A DNA stretch of 64,000 bases from Verticillium longisporum (Eukaryota > Ascomycota > Sordariomycetes > Glomerellales > Plectosphaerellaceae), in the NCBI GenBank assembly GCA_019188255.1, contig JAETXT010000009.1, forward strand, positions 1,922,001-1,986,000. The letters run 5' to 3'. Position 1 is the stretch's first letter, and each line of letters starts with the position of its first letter. Positions 10,584 to 20,949 of the stretch are shown piece by piece. The position numbers and the translations under genes were made by a program. The notes below the pieces were generated by a model. That model was not told the DNA's origin. It made no database searches and worked only from the letters and a program-made list of their open reading frames with translations.

Positions 10584-12071
10584 CAGGAGCTCTGTCCAGG
10601 GGCGAACTCCACCAAGATGATGATGGACAGACAGATGAGTTGTGGCTGTGCCACAAGTTCTCTCTCGCTCTCTCCGTTGAGTAAGGGAAATGAGCCAGAC
10701 AGCGGATGCAACAGGCGGGAAATGTATGTGGGTCGATGATGCTACAGTGGGAAGGGAGAGTGGAATGAAAGTTTGGTTGTGAAGCTTTCCAGGCCTCTGG
10801 GGTTGAATGGGAGCCCGCGATAATAGCAGAATGGTAGGTGCCGCCAGTGAATGAGATTCCAGGCATCAACGCCAGCACAGGCCGACAAAGAGGGGAGGGC
10901 ACGGAAGAAGAATCACACAAGTATTGGCAAGTACGGACCTGTAGGGAACTGCAGGACGGGCGACAAGGTCTGGCTGACTCCATACACAACTCTGCGTGAT
11001 GGCACGCCGAGGCATGCTCGGCAGAACTTTGCTTGTCTCCCGGAGCAAAGGTCTCTCAGAAGATCGAGGAGGTAGAGTGTGCCGTCTTGCGGACTAAAAG
11101 CATCATCGTTGATGGGTTGACAGACAAACATGGTGTACATGTACAAGTAAGAACCATGCGAGTAACTGAAGACAAAGAGGCGAAGAGATTTGCGGACAGA
11201 CACCATGCTGAGATTAAAAGCCAGACGTCCATTTACATGGTGCAATGCAGGCTCTAGAACCACTTCACTTTGTTCAAGTGCCGGATGCGTCGTACAAGAC
11301 AAGACCAGAACAGAGTTTCAAGGATAAATGAGGCACCAGGAACATGACAACATATATAGCTCGGCAACTGCCGTAGACGTGTTGGGCTGTTCGGCAGAGT
11401 AGTAGCGACAAAAACCCACCCAATATGGAGAAATTGTTGTTGAGCCGATAGTCCCGAAGGTAAAGAGGAACCTGGTGGACGGGCGATAGGAACCCCTGCA
11501 CCTGCGCCTGCGCCTGTGCCTGTACAAGTATGTGTGACAGCGCCTAGGTACAGTGCATTCAGGTCTGTTGTGGTACATGTAAATACCGTACCTACCTGTA
11601 AGGTACCTGCACCGAGTGGATAAGTGGACGTTTGACTCGTGGCCAGGGCCCCTGAACCGTGACCCATCAGCTTTGCTGCTCCACCCTGATAGCTTTGCTG
11701 GGAAAGAGCGTGCCAATCAATTGATCTGTTGATGTTCCCAAACGGACTAGACCACGGACGATGGCAGCCTAGGAAAAGCTTCTGGGGTCCAATACGATCG
11801 CCCCTGGCGAACTTGACAGGGAAGGAGCCCCCGGGGACCTACTTGTAAGCTTTGCTGACGTGGGGATGGAAAGCGCGCCTCAAACCTGGGGGTCAGCACC
11901 TCGAGCTGGAGTCCATTTATCGTCGCCAGCTCCCTCGTGAAAACAGGTTCCCCTCTCTTCCTTCCACACCTCACCACGCTCTCTATCTCTCTCTCAGTAC
12001 CTTTCTTCACGGCAAACCGGCTGCACATCGCATAGGACTTTCCACCCTCGATACCACTCCACACCATCACA
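10584..12071. other. Intergenic region, 1.5 kb, divergent promoters
   Basis: No gene seen. It holds an AGGTA/TACCT word cluster at 11585-11611 and a CCTGCG/CCTGTG hexamer stretch at about 11496-11525. The right-hand 100 bp (CT-rich, CACCAT context) should be the promoter and 5' UTR of the CFEM gene. Confidence 0.55.
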
Positions 12072-12662
12072 ATGAAGTACGCCCTTGTCTTCGTCGCCGC
12101 CGGCCTTGTCGCCGCCCAAGACTTTGGTGGTCAGCCCAGCTGTGCTGTAAGGCCATTGCTCTATCCTTAACCCGCATCTCAACCCTACTAACGCGACGCG
12201 TCCCAGCTGCCCTGCCTTCAGACCGCCCTGCCCCAGGTAGGCTGTGGCCTCCAGGACACTGGCTGCCAGTGCTCTCCTGAGATCCAGGCCTCCCTGCTCC
12301 CCATCGTCGGTCCCTGCCTGCTCAGCTCCTGTGGCTCGGCCGAGGTCGCCCAGGCCCAGTCCGCCGCTGGCGCCGCTTGCTCGTCCTACCTGGCCACCGC
12401 CACCGGCTCTGTCAGCCGCGGCCAGTCCGGCTCCGCCACCCCCACTCCCTCGCCGTCTGTTGACGACGACGACGACGACAACACCTCCGCAAGCCAGGCC
12501 ACTAGCGCGCCCACCAGCAGTGTTATCAACGAGACCTCTGCCATTTCCAGCTCCATTCGCACTGCCCCGACCGCCACTGGTGGCAGCGGCGCCGCCGCCA
12601 CCCCCGTCGCCCTCGCCGGTGCCGCCATGGCCGCCATTCTCGGTGTTGCCGCTGCTCTCTAA
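12072..12662 (+). CDS. GPI-anchored CFEM-domain cell-surface protein
   Basis: Two exons, 12072-12146 and 12207-12662, with a 60-bp intron (GTAAGG donor, CTAAC branch site, CAG acceptor) give 176 residues. A signal peptide (MKYALVFVAAGLVAA) precedes a CFEM domain with eight cysteines at residues about 24-85. Key spacing includes SCALPC and GCQCS-type pairs (TGCQC) and CLLSSC. A Ser/Thr/Asp-rich spacer follows, then a hydrophobic end typical of a GPI signal (VALAGAAMAAILGVAAAL). CFEM proteins of fungi bind heme or act at the cell surface, some in host interaction; which applies here cannot be told. The intron splits the CFEM domain at the first cysteine, a position that restores the full eight-cysteine set, which confirms the splice. 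Confidence 0.9.
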
Positions 12663-13191
12663 GCGCAGCGTCGCAGGGAGAGAGAGGTCTACTTGGGTGT
12701 CGAGATGGAAAACATAATATGGTCGAAACGGGATTTTGCGACGCGTCGGAACTGCAAGGCTGGGCTTCACTGCTCGGCCGTTTTGTTTCAGCAGTAGGCA
12801 GGGTACATTAATACAATTCACTTGAGGCCTTGTCGAATTGGAACGCTCGTGACGTGTAATCGCCTCGTTTCTCAGCACATTCCTATGTTCGAGTATTGGG
12901 GTAGTCCCGCGATATCCAAGGGCTCTGAGACGAGACGGTCCAAAAGAACATGAAGCTGGTCGTGTTGCGTATGTGAACTGTGATCCCTCGCCATCATGCC
13001 TTGCCAACAGTGCGTGTCTTGGAGCGCTCAGTCACCATGGGTAGATGTGCACTTGTGTTTTTCTTCTGGCAGGTGGTTTAAGTCATCGCCAGACGTTGTG
13101 GTTGCGCGGTGTCACAAAACCGGTTTGGTTACACAACATAAGCTGGCAACGCATGGTGAGTGCTGCAACGTACGTCTCTGAGGGAGACTGG
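12663..13191. other. Convergent intergenic region
   Basis: Between the stops of the CFEM gene and the metallophosphoesterase gene. I see no gene, repeat or RNA signal. Confidence 0.5.
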
Positions 13192-14337
13192 CTACTCGCT
13201 TGCTCCAGAAACCGGCAGATCCACATCGATCAACCATGGCACATTTGTCGGATGGTAGTGAATGTCCATGATCGCGGCATTCAAGAACAATGTCTGCTCG
13301 CCAAACCGCAATGGCGAGGGCCCGCCTGAGGATATGTCAAGAGGTGCGCATTTCTCCTCGTACATCTTCCTTCTCCTTTCCATCTTCTTCTCTGCCTCCT
13401 CTTCGCTATCCCACTCGCCGGGAACCAGTCGGTTCAAGTTGTGTAAAACTCTCGATTGTCCCCAGTCCACGGCATTATTGAAGTGAATATTCATCGGCAT
13501 GTCCAAAGGGCTTCTCCAAGTCACCAGCTCGGCGCCCCAGGCCTCATGGATGTGGCCGAAGCAGTGGATCTTGGGCCTGGCCTTTGCAACAGCGCTGAAA
13601 AGCTGCGGGCAGCCGGCGTCGTCTCCGCTTCTGCACTCATCCATTACTCCCTTCGGGGGTCCATGCGTGATGGCGATGTCAACACCCCCAATCGGCATGT
13701 CATAGTCGTGTTGACCATAGGGGTACTGAAATGCCCATCCGCCGAACTCGGGAGTCATGGGGGAGGCATACACGCGAAGCCTCGCGCCATTCTGGAGCTC
13801 CACCTCGTGCGTGCCTTCTTCGAGGTAGCGCACGCCGTCCTGTTTTGCAGCCTCAATGATGGCGGCAACCTGATCCGGGCGTTTCATGTAAAGTTCCCTC
13901 TTTTTCCCTGTGAGGTACTTGGCTTGGAAGCCGTGAAGGGCGTGGTCCTCCCAAAAGGCGCGATCGAGAGCGAGATCATGGTTGCCAGCTATAACAAGCT
14001 TGAGAGGTGCATCAAGTGCCCGAATCATGGAGAAGGTGGCCTCGAACTCCTCAACATTTGAGCCCAGCGTAAGATCGCCGCAGTGGATGGCAATGTCTGC
14101 CTTGGGTAGAGGGTAACGGTATGCCTGTGTTGGCGGGTTCGTAGCCTCATCGGAGCCAGTCTCGAGTGGCTTCTTGCCGTGAGTGTCGGAGATGACGAGG
14201 ATCCTCGTCTTGATATTTGATGCGGCCATTCTGGCAACCGAAGTCCGGTTTGGAAAGGCAGATGCAGGTATAAATTGTTTGGACTCGGTCAAGGTGCGGG
14301 AGATGAACGCATGCCGCAACTCGTTCAAATAAGCCAT
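13192..14337 (-). CDS. Calcineurin-like metallophosphoesterase (MPPED-type)
   Basis: Single-exon frame of 381 residues with all metal-binding blocks of the calcineurin-like phosphoesterase fold in order: SDTHG, HCGDLT, AGNHD, ITHGPP and FGHIHEAWG. This block spelling resembles the MPPED1/2 (239FB) subgroup of cyclic-nucleotide or phosphodiester hydrolases more than Ser/Thr protein phosphatases. The substrate is unknown. The first ATG at 14337 adds a 36-residue leader with no motif; the ATG at 14229 (MAASNIKTR) lies just before the first beta strand and may be the true start. The protein is probably cytosolic, as no signal peptide is evident. Confidence 0.88.
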   Translation of the reverse strand: MAYLNELRHAFISRTLTESKQFIPASAFPNRTSVARMAASNIKTRILVISDTHGKKPLETGSDEATNPPTQAYRYPLPKADIAIHCGDLTLGSNVEEFEATFSMIRALDAPLKLVIAGNHDLALDRAFWEDHALHGFQAKYLTGKKRELYMKRPDQVAAIIEAAKQDGVRYLEEGTHEVELQNGARLRVYASPMTPEFGGWAFQYPYGQHDYDMPIGGVDIAITHGPPKGVMDECRSGDDAGCPQLFSAVAKARPKIHCFGHIHEAWGAELVTWRSPLDMPMNIHFNNAVDWGQSRVLHNLNRLVPGEWDSEEEAEKKMERRRKMYEEKCAPLDISSGGPSPLRFGEQTLFLNAAIMDIHYHPTNVPWLIDVDLPVSGASE

Positions 14338-14836
14338 GTTGCCTAATCATGACAGAAGCCCCAACAGAATGGAGAATAGCGGTCCATCACTCACCGGCAA
14401 ATGGGACAGCATCAAAGGGAGGCACTGAATCTCAAGGAATATTATGGAGAGACGAGCCCAAGTTGGAAGGTTCAAGCTCTAGATAGGTGGCATATTATAC
14501 AGATCCTCGAGTATCTGGCAAACAGGCAGCCTGGATGAGGTGCTCCAGAGGGAACAAGGAGGAGAGGGGAGCAGTGGGGCGTTGGCCATGAGCGCAGCTT
14601 ACCGGCCGGTGGTACAGGCCCGCGGCCACTACTGCAGCCCCGCGTCAGTAAAGTGGATCCTCCAGGTACGGCGGCAGTACTGGCGGGCATGAGACGCTAA
14701 ATCCTTACAGACCAAGGTAGGTACAGTACTCCACGTCTCGATTACGACGAACCTACGGCATCCATCATTCCCTCCCGACTTCGCTCCACGGCATCGTCGC
14801 CCATCTCGTGACCAAGTTGCGGTCGACTATCTCACC
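14338..14836. other. Divergent promoter region, metallophosphoesterase / MED31
   Basis: No gene seen. Contains one AAGGTAGGTAC word at about 14713 and CT-rich sequence before the MED31 ATG. Confidence 0.5.
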
Positions 14837-15327
14837 ATGGAAACAAAGTCAGAGGAGAAGGATGTCCCCATGACAAACTTGCCGCCAGCGGCACCGGCTG
14901 GCGCCGACGACAATGAGCCTGTCTATGGTGGCTTCACGCGCTTCGAAATCGAGCTCGAGGTCAGTTTGGTGCTCAACTACGCGTCTTGATGTGTTGCGCA
15001 GTCTACTTTTTGGCTGGTGGTCATGTGGCATATTTGCTGACAATCAAATAGTTTGTCCAGTCACTTGCGAACCCAGCCTACCTGAACCACCTTGCCGCTC
15101 AGAAGCTCCTCAGCAAGCCCGAATTCGTCGCCTACCTCGCCTACCTCCAGTATTGGTCCAAGCCGCCATACCTGAAGTACCTCATGTACCCCGGACCTAC
15201 GTTGAAACATCTTGAGCTTCTGCAGCAGCCGCAGTTCAGGCAGGACATCATCAGCCCTGACCTGGTTCAGAGGCTGGTTGATGATGGCATGCGAGCGGCC
15301 GTGGAGTGGCACCACGACGACAAGTGA
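14837..15327 (+). CDS. MED31: Mediator complex subunit 31 (MED31/SOH1)
   Basis: Exons 14837-14959 and 15052-15327 with a 92-bp intron (GTCAGT donor, CTGAC branch, ATAG acceptor) encode 132 residues. The short acidic N-terminus is followed directly by the Soh1 domain: RFEIELE-FVQSLANPAYLNHL across the splice, then YLAYLQYWSKPPYLKYLMYP and LELLQQPQFR. These blocks are nearly invariant in MED31, a middle-module subunit of the RNA polymerase II Mediator. Yeast Soh1 is 127 residues, so the length agrees. The family identification is secure; the splice joins LE to FVQ, where the conserved domain requires it. Confidence 0.95.
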
Positions 15328-15696
15328 GGATTGACATGCGACACGGGAAGAATATGATTAGCAGCAGACTTTGCGAGGTCAACATCAGCGACACATCAAC
15401 GACCAACCGGCCAACATTACTATACAAACACACAATAGCGATGTGCCGACCCCAGGCCAGAGCAATAGACACCAGCGCGTGTACACATTAGGAGCCAGTA
15501 TCAGGTGCGACGCTGGCAGCACTGCGACAAGGTGCATAGAGTGCATTATCACGGGTCGCGAAGAGATAGAAAGATACCCATGCCATTCAGAAGTTAAGGA
15601 TAAGACGTCAAGCCCACGTTCCGAGATCAAACCCCAACGCCGCGCAATACCAAATCATTCCACGAGACTGCTGCTCCACGTCTTCGTCTTGAGCTT
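15328..15696. other. Convergent 3' intergenic region, MED31 / RPC11
   Basis: About 370 bp between two stop codons. No gene or repeat seen. Confidence 0.5.
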
Positions 15697-16134
15697 CTAA
15701 TTCTCTCTCCATCGGTTGCCGCAGGCCATGCACTGTAGATGTCAGCTCAAGGTCTTGCCTCGCGGGGCACCACATTGCCTACCTTGAAGAACGTTGTCAT
15801 CGGCTCATCCGCAGACCGGATCTGAACTTGGAAGAAGGCCGCCTCATCGCCATTGCATCCTTCCTTGGGGCACTGCGCGCGTGCTTTATCGGCATTATCC
15901 CACTCGCCAGGGCCGCCAAAGACGTCCTCGCGCTCCTTGCGCTCGAACTCGCGGCGCGAGTAGATGGGTGCTGTGATGGGGTGTTCAAAAGGGCATGTGC
16001 GACACTCAAGGCGGTTGCGAACCGAGCCAACTGCCGAGACAGTGAGGATATTGGCGCAATTGGGACAGACTGTTTCTTGTCAGTGAGACGAAGGGAGAAC
16101 ATGACGGCCTTCAGAAAGGCTTACACACGAGCAT
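15697..16134 (-). CDS. RPC11: RNA polymerase III subunit RPC11 (TFIIS-like zinc ribbon protein)
   Basis: Three exons, 16125-16134, 15783-16069 and 15697-15732, give exactly 110 residues, the length of yeast Rpc11. The 10-nt first exon (ATG CTC GTG T) joins to give MLVFCPNC. Two zinc ribbons are visible: C5/C8/C26/C29 at the N-terminus and C70/C75/C100/C103 at the C-terminus. The TFIIS-type acidic hairpin QIRSADEP lies at residues 87-94; it supplies the RNA-cleavage residues that let polymerase III proofread and terminate. The second intron (15733-15782) splits the last ribbon before CMACGNRWREN. Because of its small exons no long open frame marks this gene, and it is easily missed. It is convergent with MED31. 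Confidence 0.93.
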
Positions 16135-16875
16135 CTTGAGAGATGATCAGGCGGAATGGCAGAAAGTGCGTGCTTTAGAAGGCGAGACAAGTAATGAATA
16201 TATGTCTTGCATCCACAAATATTCCTTACTGGCGAATTCGACTCGGTCCAATCTCACAGTCTGTCGCTGTATGTCGTTCAATGCGTGGTAAGATTTTGGG
16301 GCATCACAGTCTGCGATACTCATCCGGCCTGGTGGGGGACGGGTTCGAAAAGAAAAAGGCCCCACCCAACACCCTCCACGTGCATGAACCCGATGGTTGA
16401 GGGACGACATGCCCCGCATTGAATTAAAGGGATTACTGGCCTATCACATGAGTGATGTCTGTAGTGTCAGCTTACTGCCACCTCCTGGCCGGCCGGCCGG
16501 CCGTGCCTCGCAAACGACTCGTATGCCCATCCACTCTTTCGCCGCGAGCCCAACCGCATAATCGACATCTCAAGTGTTGGGTCTCCTTTCTTTGTGATAT
16601 TTGTGTCCTCACACGTCAGACCACGATACTCTAAAGCGTGTGCCGCAGGCCTGCCGAACGCACTATCAAGATCGACCACCCAACCCCTCCAAGCTACCCC
16701 TCCTCACAACCCGAAAAGCAGGCACCAGACCACAGCACGAGCTTGAAACACCGCTCAGAAACGCGCCCGCCATCCAACGCGACTGTCTCCTCTCGGGCAG
16801 AACGGCAAGGGCACCCGGTCGCCTTTATCTCTCTCTCTGTCTATCGATATCATCCCCAGAACACGCAGCCCAGAT
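16135..16875. other. Divergent promoter region, RPC11 / ankyrin protein
   Basis: No gene seen. A (GGCC)4 palindromic tract sits at about 16487-16503. The 3' part is CT-rich before the ankyrin gene ATG. Confidence 0.5.
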
Positions 16876-17698
16876 ATGGCGGGGGATGACGAAGTCCACG
16901 AGGTAAGAGAGTATACCCCTGCATCTGCGGCCAGCACCGACAGAACTGACACTCCTGTTCTTCCCCAGGGTGCCTCCACAAAGGAGCTCCTCATCGAGGC
17001 CTGCCGCCGCAACAACACGGATCTATTTCAAGAGATTGTCGACGGCATCCCCGACGAGGAACAGCTCTCCAAGATCCTCAACGAGACGACAACCGTGCTG
17101 GGCAACCACCTCTACCATGAAGCCGCAGCCGGTGGCCACTGTACGTATTCCCTGTTCTAACCCCCTCCTCTCCGCTACGTCCCGCATCACATCCCCTAGT
17201 CATACGAAAAGTAGAACAGAAATTAACCCAGCCACAGACGAGATCATCGACCTCCTCCTCGACCAACCAAACTTCGAATGCGACCCCGTGACGCGCATCG
17301 ACCGCGACACGCCCCTCCACACCGCCATCCGCTGGCTCAACGGCCAGCCGCGGGCCAACTGGCCCTTTGGCGCCTCGCTCGTCGACATGATGCTCGAGGC
17401 CGGCTCCTCCCCGCGCGTCAAGAACAAGGGCGGCCTGACGCCCCTGCAGCTCGTCGACCCCGCGAACAAGGAGCTCCGCGACCTCATCCAGAAGCACGAG
17501 TACGCCGCCCTCAACGCCGGCGATTTCGTCAACGTCGAGCCCGCGGCGCCCGCGCAGGGTGGCAAGGCGAACCAGCAGCAGCACCACCAGCAGCAGGAGG
17601 TTGAAAGTGACGAGGACGCCGAGTTCAGCGGCAGCGACGACGACGAGAGGGCCGAGTGGGAGCGTCGGCGGAAGGAGAGGAGGGCGCAAAGGGGCTAA
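16876..17698 (+). CDS. Small ankyrin-repeat protein
   Basis: Exons 16876-16902, 16969-17140 and 17238-17698 encode 219 residues. The second intron is certain: GHY-EIIDLLLDQP reads correctly only across it. The first intron (66 bp, GTAAGA donor, CTGAC branch, CCCAG acceptor) is a multiple of three and has no stop, so a version retaining it would add 22 residues. Ankyrin units are visible as LIEACRRNNTDLFQEIV, LYHEAAAGGHYEIIDLLLD, DTPLHTAIRWLNG and GGLTPLQLVDPANKELRDLI. An acidic C-terminus (DEDAEFSGSDDDERAEWERR) follows a Gln/His-rich stretch. It resembles short nuclear or cytosolic ankyrin proteins of fungi such as yeast YCR051W, whose role is not established. No signal peptide is present. 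Confidence 0.85.
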
Positions 17699-18240
17699 GG
17701 TACGGCTTTCGTGAGGGAGAGGAATAAGTACGGTTCACTGAGGAGCATTCATCTCATTCATGATCTGCGAGTGATCATGTCTGCGGCATGACCTGAGGGG
17801 CAAAGATACGAGGGACGAACGGATGACGGACGGCATAGATTTCTTAGTTTTATTCGCAAAGCATGAAGGCCTGGCTTGACACATGAGCACCACCACTTCA
17901 ATTATTCATCCAAAGTGTCTGTAGATCTACTTAGTAGTGAACCATGTATTCAACGTTAAGGTATTGAGAACGTTAAGGTGATGAGCAGGTCGGTGAGCTC
18001 GAAACTATTTGTTCTTTAAACTCAATCTAGGTACACAGTGAAGTATAGCATTCTCTCTCGACCAACTCGGGAGGTGCAGAGCCGGCCACTTTCCATCGCA
18101 ATCTCATGTCATCATATCGGGTATTCATGCGCTGGATCAGAAGAACAAAACGAAACGTCCATCAACAGCCAAACACATCCTGATGTGTGGGACCAGCCCG
18201 TCGCGCTGGCTGAAGATTTCTCTCACATGCTCACGTCCAC
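17699..18240. other. Convergent intergenic region
   Basis: AT-richer sequence between the ankyrin gene and the possible end of the thaumatin-like gene. A direct repeat of AACGTTAAGG lies at about 17951 and 17970. No gene recognised. Confidence 0.45.
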
Positions 18241-19480
18241 CTATAGTACGACCATGAACACGCTACCAACCGCAGCGGAGAGCGTCCAGAATGATGCTGG
18301 ACGTGCGAAGCCAACAGCGGCCGCTGTCTCTTCTGCCCTCTTTTCTATGTAGGACAGATTGGAGACCGCAGCTAGGCTTTCGTCTGTCAAGTGACCAGAG
18401 GCAGCAACCTCCGACATGTACTGGCCGAGAGTGCGGAGGATGGTGGTGCTTCTACCTGCTGGGCAGAAAAGGACTTCCCATCCACCCCCGAGGGCACGAT
18501 GAACGTAGACTGCTGGTCATCAAAGGCAAAGCTGTATGCGTCGGGGCAAATAGTCTTCATAAGACTTGAGTACCGGCCCGGTTTGCAGATCTCGGCATCA
18601 TGGTAGTCGCCGACGCAGCAGTCTTCGTCACGACCAGTCGCAGCGCATTGACTTAGGCAGGGGCTGAAGTCAGGCCGCTTGATGTCATCGTCTGGGTAGG
18701 GGTAGATACCGTCGCCCGGTTTATCAGGAGGATACGCCAGCAGGGACCAGGGACACCAATCTCGAGCACTGTCGTTGGACTCGTACGGTTCCCAGGGAAT
18801 CGGGTAGGTGCTGTTGCTGTAATCTTCGCCGGACAAGGCGCCTGCGGCCAAGTAGCCGGGCGTGGCGATACACGCGGCGTTTGTCAAATTGGGTGGGATG
18901 AAAGTTGTGTTGGCAGCTGGAATATAATTGATAGCCATTGGTAGGTTGTAGCCGTCGACAAGGGAAATGTCGTAGAACGTTTGTGCATTTGAGATGCCAC
19001 CCGCAAGAGTGAACTCGGCTAGTGTGGCAGGCACTTCACCCTGTTGAAGTCAGTACAAGTCGCTCATCAACCTGGGGCGGAGGAGCATACAGCGAAGCTA
19101 CACTCGAGTTGACCAAAACAATCGCCAGTACGACACCTAGCCGACTCGCCATCAACCGTGCAATTTGTCCTTCCCCAGACTCGGCCCTGCCACGTCGAAC
19201 CAATCCAGAGAGTCTTCGATTTGCCAGATTCCAGCTCGAAACCTCCGCTATCAGGGCCATCGCCATGCTGAGTCAAGAGTGCCGGCCAGAGAGTGTCTGG
19301 GCACTTGTTGGTAATTTTCAATGGTTTCTTGTCGCCCTTCCAGTTGGACGAAGGTCCTTGGCGAGGCGCAACGTAGCCTCTACTGGGGTCAAGATAGCTT
19401 TTGTCGATATTGAGGTCCGGGCTGGCGGCGGAATGTGTGATCAGAGCAAACAGCGAGGCGATGCATGCTGTCTTTGGCAT
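18241..19480 (-). CDS. Secreted thaumatin-like protein, probably GPI-anchored
   Basis: Exon 1 (19091-19480) has a signal peptide (MPKTACIASLFALITHSAAS) and the start of a thaumatin fold (LKITNKCPDTLWPALLTQHG, STWQGRVWGRTNC). A 50-bp intron (19041-19090) joins SFA to GEVPATLAEFTL. Exon 2 has CCVGDYHDAEICKPG and CPDAYSFAFDDQQSTFIVP. About 16 cysteines are in the expected order. Thaumatin-like proteins bind or cut beta-glucans; activity is unknown here. In the unspliced frame the protein stops at 18387 (347 residues). If a 35-nt GT-AG segment (18421-18455) is removed, the frame continues to 18241 (384 residues) and ends in a hydrophobic tail (WTLSAAVGSVFMVVL) like a GPI signal. Such an intron would be unusually short, so either a micro-intron or a frameshift is possible. 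Confidence 0.85.
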
Positions 19481-20949
19481 GGCTGATCAACGACTGCGCC
19501 TGTCGGCACGTGAAGGTCTTTATGTTTAGCGTATCAGTCTCAACCTCAACGACAGGTAAAATGACGCCGAACAATGGTAGGTCAAAGCGAATGCCGGTGT
19601 CTAGATCGAGCTCGGTGTTCGAAAGAAAAATATAGACAGGTTTTTGTGTGTGTTTTTCTAGGTGTTGGAGTAAGTCAGTGGTCGAAGCTCCAGGCTCGCA
19701 TAGCACGTTGATAATGGCTGCGAGCCTAGACGAAGATATATATCCCAGCAACGGAGCGAGGTCTCAACTTGGCTCAGGTGTTTGGTGATCAAGTGACGTA
19801 TGGATCTAGGGAGAGGATCCGGTAACGATTATCGGCCTCGACCCTGAACGGGCGACAAGCGTACCCCTGTCGGCCATAGCGTCAGAGAATAAGATGGAGG
19901 GCTTGCCGTGATCTTGTTTGGACAGCAAAACCAGGGACACGCTCGCGGGGAGAAGATGAGGAATCTGGTTGGCTGGAGAGAGATCTGTGGGAAGCAGGGG
20001 TCGGCGAACAAGGGCCCCTCTGAAAGAGGCACGACCTGTCAGGTTGGTAAATATATAGCGTAGTCTTCATAAAAGGAGTCGAAGGATGTTGGTGCGTTGC
20101 AGACAGGCAATGCGCTCCCGACCTCAGGACCATTTTTGACTCGGAGTTCATCCTGATCTCCCACGGGCGCCTGCCTTTGGTGGCATTCCATTCAGTACAA
20201 GAGGCAGCGACATCCTACAATATATGACCTTCGTTGCCGCCATCTTCGGCAGGGGCCCTCTTGCCAGGGTTACAGAATTCCAGGTATGGCGGTCAGGGTT
20301 CGAGGAACAGAACAGGGCAGACCGACATTGAGGAAGATAATGAGCCTTGGTAAGGCTGGCTATGACGCAGGAGGGGTGGTCGTGGCTGCCCAGTTTCTGG
20401 ACATGCAGGGTCGCCCTCGACCCGAGCCCCCCACATACAAATGGTGGGTCTTGGCGCCGTGGTGGTCACCACAGCCACATTCACTCCAACTCCAACAGCG
20501 GGGTATCGCTCAAGAGACGACAACGTAGGTAGCTGACTCACGTGTACTTGAAGGGGCAATGTCCTGAATGTTGCAAAGCAGCAGGGTTACTGCAGGGTTG
20601 ATGATGAGTATAGTGCTTGTTGGGAAATGTCCATCCCCGCGACCACATCACCAGGGCCAGAAAGCATCACCCAAGGACCTTGATATCATCGTGACCATAG
20701 GCTGGCTGGATCCAGCTTGCTCTCTCAAATCATGAAGTGTTGTAAAGCTTTATCATCTGTCATCATCGTCTCTTGAAGATTGCCCCGCCCTTGGAGCAGT
20801 AGCCGTCAGCACCTTTGTATGTATATACCGCTCCATCCCAGGACAGTCATGCCCAGGCCCATTTCCTCTTTTCAAGGTATCATCGGTTTTAAAAACGAAA
20901 CATGCATGCTCAACAGCCTCATCTGTCACCCCAGCCTGCCGACCGTCGT
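19481..20949. other. Intergenic region, 1.5 kb
   Basis: Upstream of the thaumatin-like gene and downstream of the Hsp70-like gene. Open frames are short and unlike coding sequence. No repeat or RNA gene recognised. Confidence 0.45.

Noticed and set aside
19389..19751. 120-codon minus-strand frame overlapping the start of the thaumatin-like gene
   Set aside because: Different frame from the thaumatin exon, no domain, overlaps the expected promoter.
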